Shown: piece by piece, positions 16,287 to 24,328 of the stretch
Layout of the letters: every line of letters starts with the position of its first letter
How positions within the stretch are numbered: the first letter of the stretch is position 1
Source: JAJCYX01 sp965243825
GTDB taxonomy: Bacteria; Chloroflexota; Dehalococcoidia; Lucifugimonadales; Lucifugimonadaceae
Length of the DNA: 64,000 nucleotides
Assembly (NCBI GenBank): GCA_965243825.1
Contig: CBDEVT010000001.1
Coordinates: forward strand, 1,984,001-2,048,000
Reading direction: 5' to 3'
Notes under the pieces: model-generated
Database searches by the model: none
What the model saw: the letters and a program-made list of their open reading frames with translations, nothing else
What the model was told of the DNA's origin: nothing
Program-made: the position numbers and the translations under genes

Positions 16287-17267
16287 ATGGACGAACAAGA
16301 AAAGCGAGACAACTCCGAGCAGGAAGACGCCGGAGAAAAGAGCGAAGCCGAGGCGACGCCTGAAGCTGCCGTCGAAGACCAATCTGAACCAGAGTCGACA
16401 GAAGAAGCCGAATCTGAAGTTAAGTCAGATGACCAGCCGGAAGTCAGTGAAGAGCCTGAAGAATCCGCTCAGCCAGTAGCGGAAGAGCCTGTCGCTGAGG
16501 CGGCGGAAGAATCGGAAGAGCCTGAAGCAGAAGACGCTGAAGAGACTCCTGAGGCCCCGGTTGCCGTTGAAGACGAGCAGTCAGAGGACAGCTTAGAAGA
16601 CGCTGATGAAGATGTCGCTGAGGTTGAGGAAGAGCTAGCTCCAGCTCCTGAGATAGGTGGTCTGCTTGGCCGCAAGCTCGGTATGACCACGTACTACACC
16701 GATGATGGTCGCGCTGTTCCCGTGACCGCCGTCGAAGTCGGCCCTTGCGTGGTGACCCAGGTTAAGACCGAGGCTCGGCATGGTTACCAGGCTGTACAGG
16801 TCGGTTTCCTGCATGCCAAGAATCTGAACAAGCCAATGGCCGGGCACCTTGAACGCTCAGGTGGGCGCTATCGGCACTTGCAGGAGTTCGAGGTCAAGGA
16901 CCTTGGAGAATTTGAAGTCGGCCAGAAGATCATGGCGAATCTGTTCGAGACGGGAGACAAAATCAAGGTTTCCGGTGTCTCTAAAGGAAAAGGGTTCGCA
17001 GGTGGAGTGAAGCGTTACGGCTTCGCCGGCGGGCCGAAAACCCACGGACAGTCTGACCGCCATCGAGCCCCGGGCTCAATTGGGGCAGGTAGCTCGCCCG
17101 GAAGGGTCTGGCCGGGTACAAAGATGGCAGGACATTATGGTTCCGCAAGGATCACGCAACGTGGATTGAGCGTTGTGCTTTCGGACCCAAAGCGAAATTT
17201 GGTGCTTATTGGCGGCGCTGTTCCAGGACATAAGAACAGCATCGTCCGAATCGAGAAGCAGGCTTAG
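16287..17267 (+). CDS. rplC: 50S ribosomal protein L3 with a long acidic N-terminal extension
   Basis: The product has 326 residues; ordinary bacterial L3 has about 205-215. The L3 core begins near residue 123 (IGGLLGRKLGMTTYY) and is complete, including the peptidyl-transferase-directed loop region (GHYGSARITQRGL). Residues 1-122 are a low-complexity segment with about 54 Asp/Glu against 4 Lys/Arg, counted by eye. The ATG at 16287 is 4 bases after the rpsJ stop and no internal Met lies between residues 2 and 122, so an upstream start within the operon is real unless a GTG/TTG internal start is used. The extension would be exposed or interact with basic partners; its function is unknown. Confidence 0.93.
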   Translation: MDEQEKRDNSEQEDAGEKSEAEATPEAAVEDQSEPESTEEAESEVKSDDQPEVSEEPEESAQPVAEEPVAEAAEESEEPEAEDAEETPEAPVAVEDEQSEDSLEDADEDVAEVEEELAPAPEIGGLLGRKLGMTTYYTDDGRAVPVTAVEVGPCVVTQVKTEARHGYQAVQVGFLHAKNLNKPMAGHLERSGGRYRHLQEFEVKDLGEFEVGQKIMANLFETGDKIKVSGVSKGKGFAGGVKRYGFAGGPKTHGQSDRHRAPGSIGAGSSPGRVWPGTKMAGHYGSARITQRGLSVVLSDPKRNLVLIGGAVPGHKNSIVRIEKQA

Positions 17268-17271
17268 TTCG

Positions 17272-17907
17272 ATGGACCTGGAAGTCAAAGACATAACCGG
17301 CAAAGTGGTCGGAAACGTTGACGCTGACGACACTGTTTGGGGTGCCGAAGCTAACGACGCTCTCCTGCATCAGGCTGTCGTCGCGCAGCAGGCGAACCGC
17401 AGACAAGGTACGCAAGACACACAGACTCGTGCCGAGGTTAGTTACTCGACTCGCAAACTTCGATCCCAGAAAGGCAGTGGCCGAGCTCGACTCGGCAGCC
17501 GTAAGTCGCCAAATCTCAGGGGTGGTGGAGTTGCTCATGGTCCGCATCCTCGCAGCTACAGACAAAAGCTACCCAAGAAGATGCGCAGGCAGGCTTTGCG
17601 GATAGCGCTTGCGAACCATGTTCGAAGCGAATCGCTCGTCGTTCTTGATGCAATCGATTTCGAAACGCCAAAAACACGCGCTGTTCTCGATATGATTGGT
17701 GCCCTAGACCTGGCGGGTCGGACCCTGATTGTGACTTCAGGAGTCAACGAAACCGTTATCACTTCGTGCGCAAACACACATGGAGTGGAGGCCCTTGAGG
17801 CCAGGAACCTGAGTGCTCTTGAGGCCACTTCCGTTCCGAACCTGGTAATTACGCAGGATGCCCTTAAAGAGGTTGAAACTCTGTGGGGTAAGGGAGCGGC
17901 ATCGTGA
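17272..17907 (+). CDS. rplD: 50S ribosomal protein L4
   Basis: A 211-residue protein of the large subunit with an extended loop lining the exit tunnel (RSQKGSGRARLGSRKSPNLRG), and the typical N-terminus with VWGAEANDALLHQAVVAQQA. The start is the ATG at 17272, 4 bases after the rplC stop; the longer open frame lies within rplC. In E. coli L4 represses the S10 operon, but no such leader is evident here. Its TGA overlaps the GTG of rplW. Confidence 0.96.
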   Translation: MDLEVKDITGKVVGNVDADDTVWGAEANDALLHQAVVAQQANRRQGTQDTQTRAEVSYSTRKLRSQKGSGRARLGSRKSPNLRGGGVAHGPHPRSYRQKLPKKMRRQALRIALANHVRSESLVVLDAIDFETPKTRAVLDMIGALDLAGRTLIVTSGVNETVITSCANTHGVEALEARNLSALEATSVPNLVITQDALKEVETLWGKGAAS

Positions 17908-18188
17908 ACCTTTCACAGGTATTGAAAAGTCCGGTCGTTACCGAGAAGTCGACGCTACTGCAAGAGAACGGCAAGTACGTGTTTAAGGTTGACTTGAAGG
18001 CTACGAAACACGAAATCAGGCGGGCTATAGAGGCTGCTTTCGATGTGCAAGTGACCTCGGTCAACACGTTGCGAACGCATGGCAAGGTGAAGACGTACGG
18101 TCGCAACAGGACGAAACAGCCGGATACAAAGAAGGCGATAGTTACGTTGGCGGACGGCGAGACGATTCAGCTGTTCGAGGGTGCATAA
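17904..18188 (+). CDS. rplW: 50S ribosomal protein L23
   Basis: A 94-residue protein at the exit-tunnel mouth, docking site for trigger factor and SRP. SPVVTEKST near the start and the region KYVFKVDLKATKHEIRRA are characteristic. It starts with GTG overlapping the rplD stop (GTGA at 17904-17907), so translation is coupled. It ends 3 bases before rplB. Confidence 0.96.
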   Translation: MNLSQVLKSPVVTEKSTLLQENGKYVFKVDLKATKHEIRRAIEAAFDVQVTSVNTLRTHGKVKTYGRNRTKQPDTKKAIVTLADGETIQLFEGA

Positions 18189-18191
18189 CCG

Positions 18192-19019
18192 ATGGGTCTG
18201 AAAGAGTACAAACCAACAACACCGGGGCGTCGCGACGCGGTCGCTGACGATTTCAGCGATATAACCAAGTCGAAGCCAGAGAAATCTCTCCTGGCGCCGA
18301 TGAAGAAGTCTGGTGGGCGCAACCACCACGGTCGTGTGACTACGCGTCATCGCGGTGGTGGCCACAAAAGACGTTACCGGATCGTCGATTTCAAGCGTGA
18401 CAAAAGCGGCGACGCAACCGTCATGTCGATTGAGTACGACCCGAACCGAACCGCTCGTATCGCCCTTGTGCGTTATGAGGATGGCACCAAGCGATACATC
18501 GTGGCACCAGAGGGGCTCAAGGTTGGCTCGGTTATCAGAAGCCAGGAGTCTGGTGCTATCTCGACCGGTAACGCGATGAAGCTTGGCAGCTTGCCTACCG
18601 GTACAACAGTTCACAATCTTGAGACGCATCCTGGCCGTGGTGGTCAGCTGGTAAAGAGCGCTGGTGTGTCGGCTCAAGTCATGGCACACGAAGGCAACTA
18701 CACGCTGGTTCGACTTCCTTCTGGTGAAATGAGGCAGTTGCTCAACGACTGCATGGCGACAGTTGGACAGGTATCTAACTCGGACCACAAAAACACCAAG
18801 CTCGGTAAAGCCGGCCGCACGCGTCACCGTGGTTTCAGGCCTCAGGTGCGTGGCTCGGCTATGTACCCGGCTGCCCACCCACACGGTGGTGGTGAGGGCA
18901 GGGCGCCGATCGGAATGCCAGGGCCTAAGACGCCATGGGGTAAGCCTGCGCTTGGATACAGGACCCGCAAGAACAAGCGGACAAACAAGTTCATACTGCG
19001 ACGCAGGTACCAACGCTAA
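18192..19019 (+). CDS. rplB: 50S ribosomal protein L2
   Basis: A 275-residue protein that binds 23S rRNA near the peptidyl transferase centre. The family start GLKEYKPTTPGRR, the KSGGRNHHGRVTTRHRGGGHK segment and the C-terminal HPHGGGEGRAPIG loop with the functionally important His are all present. The length is normal. A 352-codon open frame on the opposite strand across this gene is a by-product of codon use and not a gene. Confidence 0.97.
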   Translation: MGLKEYKPTTPGRRDAVADDFSDITKSKPEKSLLAPMKKSGGRNHHGRVTTRHRGGGHKRRYRIVDFKRDKSGDATVMSIEYDPNRTARIALVRYEDGTKRYIVAPEGLKVGSVIRSQESGAISTGNAMKLGSLPTGTTVHNLETHPGRGGQLVKSAGVSAQVMAHEGNYTLVRLPSGEMRQLLNDCMATVGQVSNSDHKNTKLGKAGRTRHRGFRPQVRGSAMYPAAHPHGGGEGRAPIGMPGPKTPWGKPALGYRTRKNKRTNKFILRRRYQR

Positions 19020-19031
19020 AGAGATCTATTT

Positions 19032-19310
19032 ATGAGCAGGTCGATTAAAAAGGGCCCATGGGTCCACCCGAAACTGATGAAGAAGGTTCTTGCAGCCCAG
19101 AATTCGGGTGGCAGACAGGTGATCCAGACATGGTCTCGATCCTCAATGATCATGCCTGAAATGGTGAACCTGACTATCGCGGTCCACAACGGTAAGCAGC
19201 ACGTGCCAGTATTGATAACTGAAAACATGGTCGGGCACAGGCTCGGTGAATTCGCAGCAACACGAGTGTTCAGAGGTCACAGGTCCGACAGGTCAAGCGC
19301 GGTCCGGTAA
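19032..19310 (+). CDS. rpsS: 30S ribosomal protein S19
   Basis: A 92-residue protein of the 30S head that contacts S13 and the A-site finger. It begins MSRSIKKGPWV and contains the invariant TWSRSSMIMPEMV and HNGKQHVPVLITENMVGHRLGEFA. It lies 12 bases after rplB and 7 before rplV in the standard S10 operon order. Confidence 0.97.
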   Translation: MSRSIKKGPWVHPKLMKKVLAAQNSGGRQVIQTWSRSSMIMPEMVNLTIAVHNGKQHVPVLITENMVGHRLGEFAATRVFRGHRSDRSSAVR

Positions 19311-19317
19311 GAGTGAA

Positions 19318-19656
19318 ATGACAGTCGCACGATCAAAAAATATCGGCATTTCGGCGCAAAAGATGAGACTGGTGATCGACCAGGTGCGTGGCGCGTCTGT
19401 CACCGATGCCGAAAACCGGCTTATGTACATGACGAGTCCCGCCGCTGATGTTGTGCTGCGGGTCGTACGGTCAGCCGCTGCAAACGCTGAGAACAACGAT
19501 CTGTTGAATCGGGACGATTTGAAGATTGTGCGGATCACAGCAGACCAGGGACCGGTACTAAAACGCTACCAGCCGAGAGCACGAGGCCGAGCCGGGGCCA
19601 AAGATAGGCCCTCGTGTCATCTGACTATTGAGGTCGCCGAGGCGAGGAATAACTAA
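19318..19656 (+). CDS. rplV: 50S ribosomal protein L22
   Basis: A 112-residue protein whose beta-hairpin lines the exit tunnel and is a macrolide-resistance site (RYQPRARGRAGA.DRPSCHLTIEV). The start is the ATG at 19318 (MTVARSKNIGISAQKMRLV), the family N-terminus; an earlier in-frame ATG lies within rpsS. The stop overlaps the start of rpsC by one base (TAATG). Confidence 0.96.
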   Translation: MTVARSKNIGISAQKMRLVIDQVRGASVTDAENRLMYMTSPAADVVLRVVRSAAANAENNDLLNRDDLKIVRITADQGPVLKRYQPRARGRAGAKDRPSCHLTIEVAEARNN

Positions 19657-20543
19657 TGGGACAGAAAACGCACCCGATAGGTTTCCGCCTTGGCGGAGTT
19701 ATGGACTGGCAGGCCCACTGGTTTGCCCATCGAGGTGGTGAGTATCGAAGACTCACCGCCGAAGATCACGCAATTCGAAAGCTCATTGACGAGCGATTTG
19801 GTGAAAGTGGAGCTATTTCGAAGATCGAGATCGAGCGCGGTCCTCAGGACCTCGTTGTGACGATTAACACCGCTCGTCCCGGAATCATTATTGGTCGTGG
19901 CGGCCAGCGTGTTGACGAAATGCGTGCCGAACTTGAAAAGATGACGGAAAAGCGTGCTCGCCTGAACATTCAGGAGGTGCGTCAGCCTGAGTTGGACGCG
20001 GCACTGGTTGGCAGGAGTATCGCAGAGCAGATAGAGCGACGTGTCGCTTACAGGCGCGCAGTCAGACTGGCGATGCAACGGACTATGCAGTCTGGAGCCA
20101 AGGGCATCAAGGTTGTGGTGTCTGGACGGCTCGGTGGCGCTGACATAGCTCGGACAGACAAACAGATGGACGGGCAGGTTCCGTTGCACACGCTCAGGGC
20201 TGAGATCGACTATGCGATCTCAGAAGCGCGGACGACCTACGGCACCATTGGCATCAAGGTATGGGTTTACCGAGGCGATGTAGTGCCGACGGCCGAAAAC
20301 CTGCGTGCGCGTTCGATGGCCAGACTCTCGCTTGGAACGGCTCCTGAGCAGCAGCAACGTGGTGGCGGCTCGGGTCAGGGCGGTCAGTCAGGGCAGTCTG
20401 GTGGAGACGGATCATCGAGACCAAGACGAGGTGGCGGCAGAGGTCGCGGTGGCTCACGTAGTCGTGGCGGTTCAAGTGGTAACAATTCCGGTGGCGCAGA
20501 TGCCAGTTCTTCCGGCGCTGACAAAACCTCAACGGAGAGTTAG
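19656..20543 (+). CDS. rpsC: 30S ribosomal protein S3 with a Gly/Arg/Ser-rich C-terminal tail
   Basis: The product has 295 residues against about 210-235 usually. The core is normal: MGQKTHPIGFRLGG start, KH domain with the GRGG loop (IIIGRGGQRVDEMR), and the S3 C-domain ending at VWVYRGDVVPTAEN. From about residue 228 a tail rich in RGG, Gly-Gln and Ser/Asn repeats follows (RRGGGRGRGGSRSRGGS). S3 lies at the mRNA entry channel with helicase activity, so an RGG-like tail could bind mRNA; that is an inference. The tail is read in the same frame, with no frameshift. Confidence 0.95.
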   Translation: MGQKTHPIGFRLGGVMDWQAHWFAHRGGEYRRLTAEDHAIRKLIDERFGESGAISKIEIERGPQDLVVTINTARPGIIIGRGGQRVDEMRAELEKMTEKRARLNIQEVRQPELDAALVGRSIAEQIERRVAYRRAVRLAMQRTMQSGAKGIKVVVSGRLGGADIARTDKQMDGQVPLHTLRAEIDYAISEARTTYGTIGIKVWVYRGDVVPTAENLRARSMARLSLGTAPEQQQRGGGSGQGGQSGQSGGDGSSRPRRGGGRGRGGSRSRGGSSGNNSGGADASSSGADKTSTES

Positions 20544-20545
20544 TA

Positions 20546-20962
20546 ATGCTGCAGCCACGAAGAACAAAATTTAGAAAACAGCACCGTGGTCGAATGAAAG
20601 GTGCGCGCACCGTCGGATCCTCACTCGCATTTGGTGATTACGGTCTCAAGGCCGTTGGTCCAGGCTGGGTGACGTCTCGCCAGATCGAAGCAGCACGTCG
20701 AGCGGCCACCGGATATGTGAAGCGAGGCGGAAAGATCTGGATCAGGGTGTTCCCCGACAAGCCAGTTTCTGCCAGGCCTGCCGAAACCCGAATGGGTGGC
20801 GGGAAAGGTGCTGTCGACCATTGGGTTGCAGTTGTACGACGTGGCCGCATGATGTACGAGATGTCAGATGTGCCTGAAGATGTGGCACGAGAGGCGCTGC
20901 GGAGGGCAGCTCGCAAACTGTCTGTGCCGACGACGATCGTCAGCAGACAGGATGCGCTGTAA
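20546..20962 (+). CDS. rplP: 50S ribosomal protein L16
   Basis: A 138-residue protein at the A-site region of the large subunit. It begins MLQPRRTKFRKQHRGRMKG and has the conserved RMGGGKG loop that approaches the CCA end of A-site tRNA, and the WVAVVRRGRMMYEM segment. The length is normal. It starts 2 bases after rpsC. Confidence 0.97.
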   Translation: MLQPRRTKFRKQHRGRMKGARTVGSSLAFGDYGLKAVGPGWVTSRQIEAARRAATGYVKRGGKIWIRVFPDKPVSARPAETRMGGGKGAVDHWVAVVRRGRMMYEMSDVPEDVAREALRRAARKLSVPTTIVSRQDAL

Positions 20963-20968
20963 TCGAAG

Positions 20969-21190
20969 ATGCAGATTAGCGAAGTTAGAGAACTGAAGAA
21001 CGATGAGTTGGAGAAAGAGCTCTCCAACCAGGAAAAGGCACTCATGAACCTGCGTTTCCGCAGGTCAACGATGCAGCTTTCTGATTTCACGGAAATACGC
21101 AAAACGCGCAGAGCAATTGCGCGCATTCACACAGTGCTACGAGAAAGAGAGATCGTGGCAGAGATGAACAGTTCGGAAGGACAGGAATAG
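20969..21190 (+). CDS. rpmC: 50S ribosomal protein L29
   Basis: A 73-residue helical protein near the tunnel exit: EVRELKNDELEKEL at the start and NLRFRRSTMQL, TRRAIARIHTVLRERE in the second helix match the family. A short acidic end (EMNSSEGQE) follows the core. It is 6 bases after rplP and 1 base before rpsQ. Confidence 0.94.
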   Translation: MQISEVRELKNDELEKELSNQEKALMNLRFRRSTMQLSDFTEIRKTRRAIARIHTVLREREIVAEMNSSEGQE

Positions 21191-21191
21191 C

Positions 21192-21521
21192 TTGGCAGGC
21201 ACTCGCAGGCGACAGCTTGGGACCGTACTCAGCGACAGGAACGACCAGACGATCGTGGTCGGTGTTTCTTGGCTGCAAAGGCACAGGGTCTACAAGAAAA
21301 ACCGAAGACGCCTTACGAAGCTGGTCGCACACGACCCGGCAAACTCGGCGTCGATAGGTGACCGCGTACTCCTGGAAGAGTCCCGTCCGGTCTCAAAGAC
21401 AAAGCGGTGGAGACTTGTCGAGATAGTCGAGAAGATCGATGTTGCTGAAGTGCAGCCGCAGGAAATCGACCGAATGCCTGGTGAGGCGCTTGGTGACAAT
21501 ACAGAGAATGATGAGGATTAG
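21192..21521 (+). CDS. rpsQ: 30S ribosomal protein S17 with acidic tail
   Basis: The 109-residue product begins at TTG, one base after the rpmC stop. The OB-fold core (GTVLSDRNDQTIVVGV, HDPANSASIGDRVLLEESRPVSKTKRWRLVEI) is complete at about 85 residues. A C-terminal tail of about 20 residues (ending GDNTENDED) is longer than usual and acidic. No ATG start is available that keeps the core. Confidence 0.94.
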   Translation: MAGTRRRQLGTVLSDRNDQTIVVGVSWLQRHRVYKKNRRRLTKLVAHDPANSASIGDRVLLEESRPVSKTKRWRLVEIVEKIDVAEVQPQEIDRMPGEALGDNTENDED

Positions 21522-21539
21522 GCCCTCGGGCGTGTTGCG

Positions 21540-21908
21540 ATGATCCAGAGAGAGTCCAGACTTAAAGTTGCCGATAACTCCGGCGCACGTGAGGTGCTTT
21601 GCATCAATATCGTGGGCGGTGGATCGCGCAAGTCGGCCACGCTCGGCGACATCATCACCTGTTCGGTGAAGGATGCATTGCCTGGTGGTACGGTTCGAAT
21701 GCACCAGGTGGTCAAAGCAGTGATCGTCCGGACGTCTAAGGAGATTCGGCGTCAGGACGGTTCATATATTCGGTTTGATGACAACGCCTGCGTTGTACTT
21801 GGGGATGACAACAATCCTCGTGGCACTCGCATCTTTGGCCCTGTCGCCAGGGAGCTTCGTGATCGCGAGTTCATGCGAATCATCTCACTCGCTCCGGAGG
21901 TGCTCTAA
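21540..21908 (+). CDS. rplN: 50S ribosomal protein L14
   Basis: A 122-residue protein at the subunit interface. MIQRESRLKVADNSGAREV is the canonical start, and DDNACVVLGDDNNPRGTRIFGPVARELR is the conserved C-terminal half. Normal length. It opens the spc segment with only 18 bases after rpsQ, so the S10 and spc operons are joined. Confidence 0.97.
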   Translation: MIQRESRLKVADNSGAREVLCINIVGGGSRKSATLGDIITCSVKDALPGGTVRMHQVVKAVIVRTSKEIRRQDGSYIRFDDNACVVLGDDNNPRGTRIFGPVARELRDREFMRIISLAPEVL

Positions 21909-21911
21909 CCA

Positions 21912-22223
21912 GTGGCACAACGAATAAAAAAAGGCGACACCGTGCTCGTCATCTCAGGCAAAGACAAAGGTGTCCGCGGGGAAGTGATGCGAGTGGAGCC
22001 CAAGAAGGGCATCGCTATGGTTGAAGGCGTGAACGTGGCGACCCGACACATCAAACAGCAACAGGGTGTTGCACAGACCGGCATCATCCACGGCGAAGCA
22101 GCAATATCTCTGAGCAAGCTAATGCTTGTTGACAGCGACACACAACTGGCCGGAAGGGCACAGTTCAAGTTCCTGGAGGACGGACGAAAAGTCCGGGTGG
22201 TTAAGCGTGGCAAACGCTCCTGA
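21912..22223 (+). CDS. rplX: 50S ribosomal protein L24
   Basis: A 103-residue protein with a KOW motif (KKGDTVLVISGKDKGVRGEV) that starts assembly of the large subunit; EGVNVATRHIK and the C-terminal strand fit the family. It begins with GTG 3 bases after the rplN stop. Its end overlaps the start of rplE by 17 bases if the GTG at 22207 is used. Confidence 0.95.
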   Translation: MAQRIKKGDTVLVISGKDKGVRGEVMRVEPKKGIAMVEGVNVATRHIKQQQGVAQTGIIHGEAAISLSKLMLVDSDTQLAGRAQFKFLEDGRKVRVVKRGKRS

Positions 22224-23007
22224 CGAAGAAGTGAAAAACGAGACAGCTGGGGCCGAAGAGGCTTCACAGCCAGAAGACGCGTCTGAAGAAGCGGAGAAGC
22301 AGCCTAAAGCCAAGGCGAAAAAGCCTGCTGCTAAGAAAGCTGCGACAAAAACCAGCCGTGCTTCTTCGTCGCGAGCCAAGAAGGCCCCTGCGAAGACAAG
22401 CGCAAGCAAGACCGCCAACGGTTCCAATGGCGCTGTAGCTGTACCGCGGCTGCTCGAAAGCTACCGCAGCGAAGTACAGCCAGTGCTTATTAGAGAGTTT
22501 GGTTATAGCAATTCAATGCGGGCGCCGCAGCTTGAGAAGCTGGTGGTGAACATCGGACTTGGGGAAGCGCTCACCTCTTCTAATGCCTTGAGCGCTGCAC
22601 TCGGCGATCTCGCGATCATCACCGGGCAGAAGGCTCGAGAGAACAAAGCCCGTAAATCGATTGCTGCATTCAAGTTGCGAGAAGGCCAGACTATCGGAGC
22701 CTCGGTCACACTGCGTGGCACCCGCATGTGGCACTTTTTCGACCGACTGGTGAATATTGCCCTACCTCGTGTAAGAGACTTTAGAGGCGTGCCTCGGCAA
22801 GCATTCGATGGTCGCGGCAACTACACGCTCGGTCTGACAGATCAGGCTGTATTCCCTGAGATTGACTACAATCAGATAGACAGGTTGCGTGGCCTACAAG
22901 TCGTCCTGGTGACTTCGGCACGTACCGACGAAGAAGGTCGGAGACTCCTCGAACTCCTGGGAGTTCCTTTTGTCAGACTGGACGACCCCAGGCTGGTTGG
23001 AGCGTAG
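22207..23007 (+). CDS. rplE: 50S ribosomal protein L5 with a Lys/Ala-rich N-terminal extension
   Basis: The core L5 (VPRLLESYRSEV, then PQLEKLVVNIGLGEA, ITGQKARENKARKSIA, the 5S-rRNA-binding region and NYTLGLTDQAVFPEI) is about 185 residues. It is preceded by about 78 residues: first acidic, then a repetitive Lys/Ala/Ser stretch (KAKAKKPAAKKAATKTS). I chose the GTG at 22207, preceded by GGGTGG. A GTG at 22231 would shorten the extension by 8 residues. No ATG start lies next to the core, and the tail is in frame with it. Histone-H1-like Lys/Ala tails bind nucleic acid; here that is an inference. Confidence 0.9.
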   Translation: MANAPDEEVKNETAGAEEASQPEDASEEAEKQPKAKAKKPAAKKAATKTSRASSSRAKKAPAKTSASKTANGSNGAVAVPRLLESYRSEVQPVLIREFGYSNSMRAPQLEKLVVNIGLGEALTSSNALSAALGDLAIITGQKARENKARKSIAAFKLREGQTIGASVTLRGTRMWHFFDRLVNIALPRVRDFRGVPRQAFDGRGNYTLGLTDQAVFPEIDYNQIDRLRGLQVVLVTSARTDEEGRRLLELLGVPFVRLDDPRLVGA

Positions 23008-23013
23008 ATATTA

Positions 23014-23319
23014 ATGGCTAAGAAATCTTCAATAGAAAAGAACGAACGGCGTAAAAGACTGGTGGCGAAGTACGCTGAAGAGCGTGCCGAATTGAAGTCG
23101 ATTGCAGAAGACCTTTCACGTTCCGTCGAGCAGCGCATGGAGGCTCGTCAAAAGCTCGCGTCTCTGCCGCTGAACTCGAGCCCGATACGGGTACGTAACA
23201 GGTGCGAGATCACCGGTCGACCTCGTGGCTACTTACGTTTCTTTGGTCTTTCGAGGATCGCAGTGAGGGAACTGGCTCTGAAGGGCCAGTTGCCAGGCGT
23301 GCGAAAGGGCAACCACTAG
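23014..23319 (+). CDS. rpsN: 30S ribosomal protein S14 (zinc-free long form)
   Basis: A 101-residue protein of the 30S head. It is the long form without the CxxC-CxxC zinc site: only one Cys (NRCEITGRPRGYLRFFGLSR) remains in the C-terminal motif. The long form in the spc operon is usual in Proteobacteria and some other phyla, while many Gram-positives have the zinc form here. The gene is in its standard place between rplE and rpsH. Confidence 0.96.
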   Translation: MAKKSSIEKNERRKRLVAKYAEERAELKSIAEDLSRSVEQRMEARQKLASLPLNSSPIRVRNRCEITGRPRGYLRFFGLSRIAVRELALKGQLPGVRKGNH

Positions 23320-23352
23320 TCGCGCGGTTTTGAGGCCAATTTCGGAGAGAGA

Positions 23353-23757
23353 ATGCCAGTAACTGACCCAATATCTGACATGCTGACCAGGATTCGTAAC
23401 GCAGTACAGGTGCGTCACGAGTCTGTTGACGTGCCTGCATCACGCATGAGAGGTGACCTACTCAAGTTGATGCAGGGTGAAGGCTTCATAAGGGGCTTCG
23501 AGAAGACTGAAAAGTCTCCTAAGAAACCTGAGACCTTCCGAGTTCAGCTTAACTACTACGAAGACAAAGAGCCTGTGATACAGGGTCTTAAGCGAGTGAG
23601 TACACCAGGACTGCGTGTCTACGTTGGCAAAAATGAGATTCCAAGATACTTCGGTGGCCTGGGCGTCTCGTTTATGTCCACCCCCAAAGGTGTGATGACA
23701 GGACGCGAGGCCCGGCGCAGCGGAGTCGGTGGCGAACTGCTGTTCTACGTCTGGTAG
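23353..23757 (+). CDS. rpsH: 30S ribosomal protein S8
   Basis: A 134-residue 16S-rRNA-binding protein: DPISDMLTRIRNAVQVRHESV at the start, GLRVYVGKNEIPRYFGGLG and the C-terminal STPKGVMTGREARRSGVGGELL are hallmarks. In E. coli S8 represses the spc operon at the rplE start; no comparable hairpin was identified here. Confidence 0.97.
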   Translation: MPVTDPISDMLTRIRNAVQVRHESVDVPASRMRGDLLKLMQGEGFIRGFEKTEKSPKKPETFRVQLNYYEDKEPVIQGLKRVSTPGLRVYVGKNEIPRYFGGLGVSFMSTPKGVMTGREARRSGVGGELLFYVW

Positions 23758-23775
23758 ATATCGAGAGAAGAAGTT

Positions 23776-24324
23776 ATGTCGCGAATAGGTCTGACTCCAA
23801 TAGAAGTTCCGTCTGGTGTCGATGTGAAGATCGATAAGCAGGCGGTTTCGGTTAAAGGAAAGCTCGGCCAGCTTGAACGGAACGTTTCGCCGAAAGTCGA
23901 TGTGAAGCTCGACAATGGTGTGATCACGGTTTCGCGTCATGACGATGAGCCAGAAAGCCGTTCCCTGCATGGTCTGACGCGCAGCCTTGTAAACAACATG
24001 GTTGTAGGTGTCAGCGAAGGATTCGAGAAGCGCCTGCAGTTGATCGGAACCGGTTACAGAGTTCAGCAGCGTGGCAAGGGAATCGAGATGAGCCTCGGCT
24101 TCTCTCATTCCGTTCCTGTTGAACCTCTAGGGACGAACAGCCTGAAGGCCGACGGCCAGGGCTTCGTCGTTGTTAGCGGGCCGGATAAAGAGCTGGTTGG
24201 TGAACAGGCTGCCCGCATTCGGAAGATCCGAAAGCCAAACGCCTATTCCGGCAAGGGAATCATTTACGAAGGTGAAGTCGTCAGGCGTAAGGCCGGTAAG
24301 GCCGCTGGCGGCAAGGGAGTCTAG
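23776..24324 (+). CDS. rplF: 50S ribosomal protein L6
   Basis: A 182-residue protein near the sarcin-ricin loop with its two tandem alpha/beta domains: MSRIGLTPIEVPSGVDV at the start and KELVGEQAARIRKIRKPNAYSGKGI near the end. Normal length with a short Lys/Gly C-terminus. GAGAGAAGAAG precedes the ATG. Confidence 0.97.
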   Translation: MSRIGLTPIEVPSGVDVKIDKQAVSVKGKLGQLERNVSPKVDVKLDNGVITVSRHDDEPESRSLHGLTRSLVNNMVVGVSEGFEKRLQLIGTGYRVQQRGKGIEMSLGFSHSVPVEPLGTNSLKADGQGFVVVSGPDKELVGEQAARIRKIRKPNAYSGKGIIYEGEVVRRKAGKAAGGKGV

Positions 24325-24328
24325 ATAG

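Noticed and set aside
17955..19013. A 352-codon open frame on the minus strand opposite rplW and rplB
   Set aside because: It is completely antisense to two unmistakable ribosomal genes, has no recognisable motif, and is explained by the codon bias of the plus-strand genes.
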